A stretch of DNA of 64,000 nucleotides from Argentina anserina (taxonomy: Eukaryota > Streptophyta > Magnoliopsida > Rosales > Rosaceae), in assembly GCF_933775445.1 (NCBI RefSeq), contig NC_065875.1, positions 8,135,001 through 8,199,000 on the forward strand, read 5' to 3'. The notes beneath the pieces were generated by a model. It had not been told where the DNA came from and did no database searches. It saw only the letters and a program-made list of their open reading frames with translations. This document shows positions 34,456 to 43,869 of this stretch, in pieces (within the stretch, counting starts at the first letter, position 1; every line of letters begins with the position of its first letter). The translations under genes and the position numbers were made by a program.

Positions 34456-36002
34456 CCATAACATTGCAAATCTCGTGTTCAAGAACCCACCAACAATAAG
34501 CTTAATAAAAACACAATACTTACCCAATTCAATAACTCATCCCAAGAGGGTTCTTCCTGACATCAAAAGCCAATACCCATAATTACATTTTTAATAACAG
34601 GTTTCACCTGCAAAAATAAAAAATACTAGGCGGTCAATGCTACTGTGGATTAAGTAACTAAATAATTTAAACAGACGATCATAAACATTATTGTTTTCCC
34701 AATCATTCATGTCATAACTCTAATTCTCATATCCTAGGTAAACAGTTCAAGATCATTTACATAGTTTTTCAGTTTCCTCTTCAATTATGAACTAAAATTT
34801 ATTATACACTCAAAAATGTACTTCTCATCATCTCAAATTAATAAAGTCTAGGAGCTTTACTTTTTTATACGTTCACCACTAACTTATTGGTAATGACCTC
34901 AAATAGGATCCCTGAATATAATCCTAATTAACACCTTAACTGTATAAATTGTTGTTCACTTGAGCAAGCAAGGGACAAAAGAATACTGCCTCACACTCAA
35001 ATTTGTTTTGTATCAGCTGAAATCATATATGTTGATAATAGGGAGTATGTATTCATGAAAGTCAACTGTATATGTTCAAAAATGTAGCAGCTTCTTATGG
35101 ATACTAACTATAATCATATGTAGCCAAAGCACATTGAATTTTAAGTGATGTTGTTTAGGAACCATATTCTGTAAGAGGAAAAAAAAATCAATTCAGTGAA
35201 CTGAATGAATCAATGCTCATGCAATTGAAGCCAAAATCTCCCAATTTAAAAGCCAAAGAACGAAGTCCGTTATCAAAATTAATCAAATACAGAAATTCGA
35301 TGTAACAAAAGAACTATGTTAAACTAGAGATGAAAGACTGAAACTTCACCTCAAAATTTATCCCATACAACCCGGAAAACCAATTGAACCTGCCACAATC
35401 ACCATTGCATAAGTCGATAACCCAAATCACATAAATCAATGAAGCCACTCCTTTTATTAAAAACACAACTCTTCACACCTAATCCAAGGTACACAAATTT
35501 AAAGTCATACATAGAAATAATCATCAAACCTTTATGTATACATTTGCACAAGTCATCTCTTCACTTCAAATCCCAAATCTTAGACCCCTAAATAACATCC
35601 ATACACAAAAATTGAATTTGAAATTTACAGAAATAACAATTTTAAACTTAAATTCCAATACAAAGCACTACGCTCCCATTAAACAGAATCAAAAGGACTA
35701 ATGAAAAGGCCTTACATCAGATCAACCTTAATCCCAGATTACCGAGAAAGAAAAAGGACTAATCAATTCGAAAACTAAAACTGTAAACAACCATACCTAT
35801 ATACCACTGAAAAACCGACCAAATTGGACGTGCCACAATGACTAATGAATAAGTCAATAACCCAAACCATATAAATCAAACAGCGGAAGAAAACCCATCA
35901 CCAAAACTCAAACTGGAGACTACGATCCAGAAGAAAGGAGAAGAAATAGATCGCCGAACCCAGAAACAAAACAACGACGAAGAAGAAAGAGCGGCTTACG
36001 CA
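34456..36002. other. CACTA interior with a possible minus-strand exon
   Basis: AT-rich, no long frame. 34524-34607 (minus) has a pyrimidine-rich acceptor (TTTTTGCAG) and a strong donor (GTAAGT) and may be a non-coding exon downstream of the leader at 36003-36130. All three frames contain stops. The remainder is featureless. Confidence 0.3.
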
Positions 36003-36130
36003 CCTTTGGATGACACTATCTCTAGGAAACTGAGCCACCAACAATCGAACAATTTTCTCTCCTTGTCTCTCTCTTTTCAGTCTCTGTTATGCGAGGATTG
36101 ACGAAGACACAACAAACAACACGGCGTGCT
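36003..36130 (-). other. Possible first (leader) exon of a minus-strand transcript in the CACTA element
   Basis: The minus strand shows a CT/GA-rich leader (AAAGAGAGAGACAAGG) ending in GGTGC|GTAAGC, a plausible donor. Together with the exon-like segment at 34524-34607 it suggests a spliced transcript starting close to the right end of the CACTA element. No protein can be assigned. Confidence 0.3.
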
Positions 36131-36391
36131 CTCCTTTTTTTCTTCCTGAACAAAACATATGGTCAAAAATAAATCTCAGGAAAAATCAATTAATACGCAA
36201 AACTGATACCAATAGTGGAGAGGAATACGCAAACTGTTACTAATAGTGGGCTCAGTCACTGTATGGCACCTTGAACAAATATAAAATATAATCCAGGCAC
36301 ACTTTGTTGTTCAAATGTGCGAAAAAAAAAATGTGTGTTCATATCCTCTTATGGCCACAATTTACTTCTGTTGTGGCAACAAAAGTGTAGT

Positions 36392-36414
36392 TGTTGCTCA
36401 CATTTGTGGTAGTG
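36392..36414 (-). repeat. Right terminal inverted repeat of CACTA element
   Basis: Ends TTGTGGTAGTG and is followed by TGG at 36415-36417, the same triplet as at 16342-16344. Confidence 0.75.
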
Positions 36415-36417
36415 TGG

Positions 36418-37095
36418 TGATGCTGTAAAATGCCTATAGAACTGATGGAACTCAGAGAACTGATTGTTTGAGAATAACTGGCTAGTCTGGTTTTACTTCT
36501 ACCACTGAAGAACTCATTGTTGAACTCTAGAAAGTCTCAAAACTTCCAAAGAAAACTAGCTAGCTACTTGACCCTGTACTCGACTTAGACAATGGATTTG
36601 CACATTAATTAGTTTAGTTGTTCACCTCCAGTGGAGTTTCCTCTAATTTCACCCTAGCTAGCTTAGGCATGTTTCACCATCTTTCGTTTCTTGACATACA
36701 TATATACCTTCAGACTTTTTGATCCATAAAAGAAAATAATGATTTGATGGATGGTTTATCGCAGAGGCCCTTGAATATCATTTTTTAGGAGAAGCTACAC
36801 TGGTTTGGATCATTTTACCTTCTGATGTCTTTTTTATCTTTTTTTTTTTTTCATCATGTTTATACAAATTTGGAACTTTGTTCCAAATACTTTGGACACA
36901 AACATGTCTTCTTTTCTTTTCTATGTACATCTATTTCACCCCTGCACCCATTAAGTACGCACAGTCAAAATTATGATTTCTGCTTCATACGTTGTCTGTG
37001 TAGGTCAAGTCAATCTGTATCACACACTATTTGTGCAGTTTTGAACATTGAATAAATCATTACTACCCAATCACAAAACCAGTGTGGGAGAACAT
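36418..37095. other. Intergenic DNA upstream of the small gene
   Basis: AT-rich with a T-run at 36838-36851. No gene or repeat is recognised. Confidence 0.4.
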
Positions 37096-37103
37096 TATAA
37101 ATA
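37096..37103 (+). promoter_or_regulatory. TATA box of the small gene
   Basis: TATAAATA lies 75 bp before the ATG at 37178, implying a leader of about 45 nt. Both sequence and spacing are typical of plant promoters. Confidence 0.6.
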
Positions 37104-37177
37104 ATAAGACTCTCCATATGACAAAACAACCATCTCGATCTTAAACACTATTCTAGCTAGCTCAAGTAACACAAGAT

Positions 37178-37447
37178 ATGGATCAGAAGAAGCCCGAGGT
37201 TGTAGTGGTGGTGTCCCAGATTAAAACACAGACCAATGTGTCTAGTGAAGTGGAAAACAAAATGCTAGCTGATCAATATGGTGGATGTTCGACCAATTTC
37301 CCTCAGAGTTACAAGGCATCAGAGTTTGCAGACAAGCACAGTGGCACTTCGCAATTCGTTCTTAAGGAAGATGATGAGTTTGTTGACTTGGAGCAAGGGT
37401 ATGGCACTCAGTATCAGACTCAAGTGAAGTCCAAGGAATCTGTGTAA
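37178..37447 (+). CDS. Small hydrophilic hypothetical protein, 89 aa
   Basis: A single exon opens with MDQKKPEVVVVVSQIK and ends QVKSKESV before TAA. The protein is hydrophilic and acidic, with no membrane segment or signal peptide. It has a valine run at residues 8-12, one cysteine (residue 37), and an acidic patch EDDEFVDLEQG at about residues 65-75. I recognise no domain. The TATA box at the right distance, the ATG context (AAGATATGG) and the balanced composition in AT-rich surroundings support a real gene. It may be a lineage-restricted plant gene. Flanks are a CACTA element on the left and a solo LTR about 380 bp downstream. Confidence 0.55.
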   Translation: MDQKKPEVVVVVSQIKTQTNVSSEVENKMLADQYGGCSTNFPQSYKASEFADKHSGTSQFVLKEDDEFVDLEQGYGTQYQTQVKSKESV

Positions 37448-37825
37448 GCTAATTAGAAAGTCTAACAACAATTGAATCAACTAGTATCAAGTATCGACAT
37501 CTTTTAATTGTGTGCTCATAATATGGATTTCCTATTATTTCAGCTAATTTATGGAAATCTCTGACTATCCTAGTATCTGTCATATTCATATATGTTGGAG
37601 TTTAATTAGGTCTGTAACTCTGTATTTCAAATTCTAGTGGTTGTTGGCTTATAATAATTTTAGTACATTGTTTGAACTTTGAATATTATGAAGAACTACT
37701 AAAAATAATTTGAAGTCTTTGTATCATTTAACTTGTTCTTTCAGAAAACTCATGCATAACTGTTGCACTACCAGATGACATATGAGTAACTGTAATGTAT
37801 TTTATCATTTATGAAAATTATGGTT

Positions 37826-40041
37826 TGTCACAACCCCGAAATTCGAATGATAAAAATTCAATTTTGAAGCCATGAAAACTCTAAAACAATCTCAAATATA
37901 TTGAAATCATCTTCTCATAACAGTGTATCGAAACTGAGTCAACATCATGACTCAGTTGACTTGAATAATACACAACCAATGGAAATGTAAAATTCACTCA
38001 ATCCTCACCGCGAACAGCAGAAAGAAATCTTTGACAATCTTCAGAGAAAGCCCTCTAATTCTGCGAATCCACATCTACAGAACTATCCCCTACACCATCG
38101 AATAGGTGCACCGGGATTGTAAACACAAACTCGGTAAGCTTTGCAGCTCGTATGCGTAAACCAACAGTATAACACACATAGTATACAAGAGAAAATACTG
38201 AATTCATTTAATTATAAATGCACTCATGAGTCACAGAACGGCCCATTTGGATGTTCAATAATATCTGAAAATATGAGTGCTCATGAGACATTGGGCAACC
38301 CATCTGTTTACCCAAAATACATTTATAATACGGGTACTCATCAGACCCAGGTACTCATCTGTTACCCCTCATGTAGTACGCCGCCAGACACTGGGCAACC
38401 CATTTGTTACCTAATATCCAAAAATATGGGTACTCATAAGCAGGTAACTCATCTATTACCCATCATGTAGTACACCGGCAGACAGACTAGAGCTCTAACT
38501 GAATCGTAACTGGTGCCCGGCCAAGGCTAGGTTCCGACATGCCAACACGTCCGAAGACATAAAACATGTCCGAAGACAGAATACGTTTTAACAAAACTCA
38601 ATGTTAAAAAACCATGTACAATAACAATCCACCCATGTTATTATACTATAACAAACGACTCTTGCTCAAATAAAATAAATATAATTGCCACAATATAATT
38701 CATTTGGAAATAAGAACGTAACAATATATAATATAGCAACTCATATATATGTATCGTATTTACCATTTTATACAAATACACAACCCACTATATTATATAC
38801 ATGTCATAGTTCGATCTTTTTAAGGAAACGTAAATATGAGTCACCGCCAAGGGTAGACTCGTCATAGTGAGATTTACTCACATTCACCATTGTCCATAAT
38901 CACTAAAACCTTTTTAAAATCATTTATTAAAATAGCGTTTCACTTACCCATGAACCGTAGACGATCAAATTCATGTAATTTAAACCAAAACATATTTTTA
39001 AAATAATTTTTATAAACTAGTGATGCAACGACTATGATGACAACTCAAACTAAATTCAATAATTATAATATTACTTCGATCATGATGATCATTGTGAGGT
39101 TTACTCACCTTATTTCCTGCGTGCAACTTCAACGACACTGAAAGTAATTTCCTCACTCGTTTCGTCGGTTACCTAATAGCATGATAAAATGCTTAGAAAA
39201 CGATACGTAAAATATCAGGTGACGATTTCATTACAACTAAATGTTGTTCATAAAACATTGTTTACATAACACTGTTCATGTTTACTGTTCTACTAAACAC
39301 TGTTCGGTTATACTTTTTACAAAACACTGTTCACAGATAATGTTCGTAATGTTCATGAACACTGTTCACAGTAATGTTCATGCGGCGCAACAGTTCACCG
39401 ACCGCCACCAATGACCACCAAATTTCACCACTATAATCTAAATGACATTCCTAACAACTTCTTAGTTCACCACAAAGTCTAATTCTGAGCCTAAACACTT
39501 CAATTTAACAAAAACCGAAAAACCCCAATTTAAAACCTAGAATTTCTTTTCTTCGATTCTCCTATCACACAACGATTTGGGTAAATATTTTAGAGAGTTT
39601 GTAGTATGAAAGAAGACCTTCAAAATGAGACAAGAATCTTACCGATTGGTTGTTGAAGGAGGGAGATCCGACGAGTTGAAGTTCGGCGAAATATGCATTT
39701 TCAGGAGAACTTCTGGGCTTCACCGCTCCTAAACGGAGGCGAGATAGCGGGTGGCGCTGCCACCAATCGACAGGGGACGCAACAACCTTTCAAACGTGAC
39801 CGGTGCGCTGCTCTATGGTGGCCGGACGGCGGAGATCTGGTGACCCGTGAACATTACCGATCTGAATTTCTGATTTTTCTCCCCCTTTTTCTCTTTAATT
39901 CCCCTATTTATACTATTTTCAAAACAATTAATCTTTCGAACCTTTTCGTTTTCATCCTCGTGAAATAAAATTGGACAATGACCAACTTAATAATATAAGG
40001 GAACTCATTGAAAATTAGATATGAATTTTCGGGGTATTACA
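37826..40041 (-). mobile_element. Solo LTR C (divergent member of the family)
   Basis: This 2216-bp unit is flanked by TGGTT (37821-37825 and 40042-40046). Plus-strand termini are TGTCACAACCCCG and GGGGTATTACA. The left 1 kb is clearly related to A, B, D and E (CCCTACACCATCGAATAGG, CACCGGGATTGTAA and the CCATCTG ladder). The right half differs and lacks the CACGCGCC cluster. A TATA box (TATAAATAG, minus, 39904-39912) is present. No internal coding region is present. Confidence 0.87.
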
Positions 40042-40224
40042 TGGTTTGAGTGAGATCTTTTAATTTGAATCTTAATTACTTTGACATAGTTTGAGGCAGA
40101 AACATGGTCTTTCTGGGTACAGAACAGTCTGAATATATTGAATTAGAATATGGCTATTAAATTGATGCTAATATGATCAATTTGTGAAATTTTGGTTCAA
40201 ATGAAAAATTGATTTGATTTGTAT

Positions 40225-42757
40225 TGTAATAACCCGATTTTTCCTGAACAATTATTGGATGATTTTAAATTTATAAAGTTTGTGAAACTCATTAAACGTG
40301 TTTGTATCGCCCTGCGACGTCGGAAATCGAAAACGGAAACGTTATCGGAACGTTTATTTAGAAAAACGTTACGTTTCCGCGACGTGAGTATCGACTTTTA
40401 TTTCATCGCTTGTTTGTGAAAACTTCCTTCGCGAGAGTTGTAGAGCTCGTCGATACGCGTTCGTGGACACATCAAGCGTTCTAATCGGATATCGTACGTG
40501 AAAGTTATTGACGATTGAAGTTAGTTTCCGATTATAGAAATGGGTATAAAAGGAAACTTTTAAAGAGTAGGGTTTCCATTTTCGGAAACCCTCTCTCTCT
40601 CTCTTCACCCCGCGCCTCCCTCTCTCCTTTCCTCTCTCTCTCTCCCCCCGAGTTCCCTCTCTCTCCGGCGATCTCCCTCACCGGCCATCCGTGCCTCTCA
40701 CCGCCGGCCTAGGAAGCGTCGCACCATCCTACAAAGTCGACGCATCCTCTAGCGCCGCCGTGCGACGCCGCCAACTTCTGCGTTTCTCCTCTGCCGCAGT
40801 CAAGCCCATCTCCGGTGGTTCTCAGCTCAAATCAAGGTGTGATTAGCCTAGGTTGTTTGTTGTGATGTTGTTGTTGAAATTTTGGGTTGATTTGTGGTGT
40901 TTTGGTGAGATATCGGAGGTGGAGGAGGAGGGGAGGTTACCGCCGCCTTAGGCGGCGCGTGTGGATGTGTGGAGGTGGCTAGGCACGGCGTGAGGCCGTG
41001 GGGAGGAAGAGGGGGAAGAGAGGAGGAGAAATGGGGCGGCGGTGGCATGCTACGCGCCGGTCGCTTGCTCAGCGCGTGGGCCCCACGCGCTGCCACAGTG
41101 AGTGGCGCGTGAGGGCCACGCGCGGTCGCCGGAGGTGGCGCGTGAACCCCACACGCCGCCACGTGCGTCGGCACGTGAATAGTATTTTCGAAAACAGTAA
41201 TTTTGTAAAATTTATTTTTACGTACGGTAAATGTAAAAAGTAATTTATGCACAGTAAATGTAAAATTTATTTACATTCAGTAAATATAAATAAAAATTAC
41301 ATTCAGTAAATATAAAAGTAATTTCGGAAGGGTAAATCGGTAATTATTATTTACTGAGACAGTATTTACATTTGAATAGTATGTATAACGTACAGAAATA
41401 CGTATACAGTATGTACATGTACATAAATACGTAATGGATATGTATTTGTACATAAATACGTAAATAGTAACTCCGTGAACAGTAAATTATTATTACTGTT
41501 TCGGCATTTAAGGTTTACGTGACGATTTTAAATTCTTTTCTTATCTTTTCAAGGTGATTAATAATTCAAGTAAAGGATTTACTTTCGGAATCGTGGAATT
41601 ACGCTCGAGATTATAAGGTGAGTAAAATCTCACATTTACGAATCTACCCTTGCGGAGATTCAAGATTATGCTGAATTTTAAAGAAAGAAATATGACATGT
41701 ATATGATATAGTAGAATATATATTTGTATAAATGGTAAATAGGTACATATATATAGTTTGCTATATTATATACTGTCATGATTTTGTTGTGAATATGTTC
41801 ATTTGGTGATGAGGTTTATATATCGAGCATGTGATTTGATTTGTACAATATGACATGATGATTATTGTACGTGATTTTAACATTGAGTTTTGTTAAAATG
41901 TGTTTTAAGTCTTCGGACGCGTTTGTCTTCAGACGTGTTTTATGTCTTCGGACGAGTTATGTCTTCGGACGTGTTTATGTTTTCGGACCAGTCTTCGGAC
42001 GTGTTTGGAATGTCGGAATGTAGCCTTTGGCCGGACGAAAGTTACGATACAGTAGAGCTCTAGTCTGTCTGCCGGGTTACTGCATATGAGGTAACAGATG
42101 GGTTATCGGCTTATGAGTACCCATATATTTTTGATATTGGATGACAAATGGTTGTCCAATGTCGGCGGCGTACTACATGAGGGGTAACAAAGGGGTACCA
42201 GCGCTCATGAGTACCCGTATTATAAATGCATTTGGGTAAACATAGGGGTTGCCCAATTCTCATGAGTACATATATTTTCATATTATTAGACAACCAGATG
42301 GGCCGTCTAATGAGTCATGAGTGCATTTATATTTGTTGATTTGTGGATTTTCGTATATATTGATATGCGAGTTATATTGTTGTTTTACTCATACGAGCTA
42401 CAAAGCTTACCGGGTTTGTGTTTACAATCCCGGTGCACCTATTCGATGGTGTATGAGATAACTCCGCAGGTGTGGATTAGCGGAAATCGACGGACCGCTC
42501 AGAGGACATGAAGTTATATATTTCCATCTTGTGGTGAGGACCTTGTGTGGATTTCTTTGTGAGGATTATACATTTCTATTTGTTATAATGTTAAATTATA
42601 AATTTTAGTTTGTAATAATCGGTTTGACTGAGTTGTATTTTGAACTCAGAGATAATCCGCTGTGACATTTAAATGATTTCGATTCATTGAGATTGTTTTA
42701 GTGTTTTTCAATACTTCGAAATTTAAGTTTCATACTCGAAATTTCCAGATCGTGACA
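40225..42757 (+). mobile_element. Solo LTR D (same family, opposite orientation)
   Basis: This 2533-bp unit is flanked by TGTAT (40220-40224 and 42758-42762). In sense it begins TGTAATAACCCG and ends ATCGTGACA. The TATA box TATAAAAGG (40545-40553) is 320 bp from the start, followed by a CT repeat (40590-40645) like a plant leader. The GC-rich CACGCGC cluster lies at 41060-41180, then GTACGTAAA-type repeats. A tandem array of CTTCGGACG units lies at 41909-42008. It lies only 178 bp from copy C. Confidence 0.88.
41909..42008 (+). repeat. Short tandem array in solo LTR D
   Basis: Five to six copies of a 16-24 bp unit with the core GTCTTCGGACG, each with spacer differences. Copy E carries the same unit expanded on the other strand. 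Confidence 0.75.
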
Positions 42758-42762
42758 TGTAT

Positions 42763-43032
42763 AATCATATACAATTCAATTATTATTTCTCAGATTCAAA
42801 GGACTCATTTTGAAAGTTTTTATTGCTTTTTTACTAGGCAAATGAAAACAAACTTCCACAAAGCTAATTTGTTTCTATCAATGAACCAATGTACCCAAAG
42901 GCCAAACCTGTTTCATCGAAAAATAACTGATATGGCATGTCATACCTATGAGGCCATGAGGATATCCAGCCAGAATACTGATATAGTGTTTATTTTTACT
43001 GATTCAGTGTTTCTATTAAGTTGCAGATTTTG
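42763..43032. other. Unique DNA between solo LTR D and the hAT-like element
   Basis: AT-rich, no feature recognised. Confidence 0.4.
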
Positions 43033-43040
43033 CTACTACC

Positions 43041-43837
43041 CAGGCACGGACCTAGGGAGGGGCTGAGGTCTGCTGCACTCCTCTCAAGTTTTGGGGAAAT
43101 GTTTTGCAGGATGTATGTATATATTGTGTTTGTAGTTCAGCAGCTGTCAGTGTTTGAAAACAAAAAAAAAAACGACAAGAAGAAAGGTAGAAGAAGCAAT
43201 TGTTTGATTAAAAGAACGACCTGTAGTTGAGTATAATCAAATTATTTGAGCAAAAAGCAGCAATAAGGTGATTAAGGTCTCTCTAAAGACCGGTCTTCTA
43301 ACTACTTGTCCTTCAACCCTTCTCCTTATCACATCCGCAAAGAGAGCTCTTTGGAATTCAATACTCTACTTCCATTTTCTTCTCATCTCATTCTCCCGAT
43401 TTTATTCAAGGTATTACACTTACATTTTTCCCGTAACAGAATTTGTATTAAAGTAGACTAGCCTGTACTCGTATAAATTTCCACGGATTACAAAATTACT
43501 TTAAAAAAAAAGTTAGTTTTAGTTTGTCTATTTTCCACTACCCATAATATTCTCCTACTTCGCCTACATTTTCACATTTTTTCTTAATCTTATTTTACCT
43601 TAATTTTGGTAGTTTACCATATTATCCTTCCCACATAGTATTTTCTCTATTTATTTTTTATTTTTTTTATCTCTAACATAGTCATTTTGGAGACTTTGAA
43701 ATTTTGGTGTAGCTATTGACATCAAAATCACGCTTCCAATTATAGTAGTGGAGAGGAGAAAAATTTTAAGAATAATTTTCTTGTTGTGCAAAGGTAAATC
43801 TAGCCCATCTCGGTTTTCAATCCTGGTTCCGTGCCTG
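43041..43837. mobile_element. hAT-like non-autonomous DNA element
   Basis: This 797-bp unit starts CAGGCACGGACC and ends GGTTCCGTGCCTG, giving inverted termini CAGGCACGGA. The flanking octamers CTACTACC (43033-43040) and TTACTACC (43838-43845) match at 7 of 8, the 8-bp duplication size of hAT elements. Short terminal repeats beginning CAG and containing a GGA-type core are typical of plant hAT elements. There is no transposase frame inside, and A-rich runs occur near 43160. Confidence 0.75.
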
Positions 43838-43869
43838 TTACTACCTACAAGTCTATAACATAAGCAAAT

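Larger units (their letters stand above)
16345..36414. mobile_element. CACTA (En/Spm-type) DNA transposon, large and nested
   Basis: The left end starts CACTACAACAAA and the right end, reverse complemented, starts CACTACCACAAA. Over 23 terminal bases 20 match, and both continue to GAGCAACA. Both ends are flanked by TGG (16342-16344 and 36415-36417), the 3-bp duplication expected of CACTA elements. Subterminal TTGTGGC-like words occur at both ends. Removing the chromovirus (22838-31387) and the solo LTR (32030-34455) leaves about 9.1 kb. No TnpA or TnpD transposase is recognised, so the element is probably non-autonomous. It carries an RPA1-like pseudogene and possible minus-strand exons. An alternative is two separate CACTA ends, but the matching target duplication favours one insertion. 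Confidence 0.72.
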
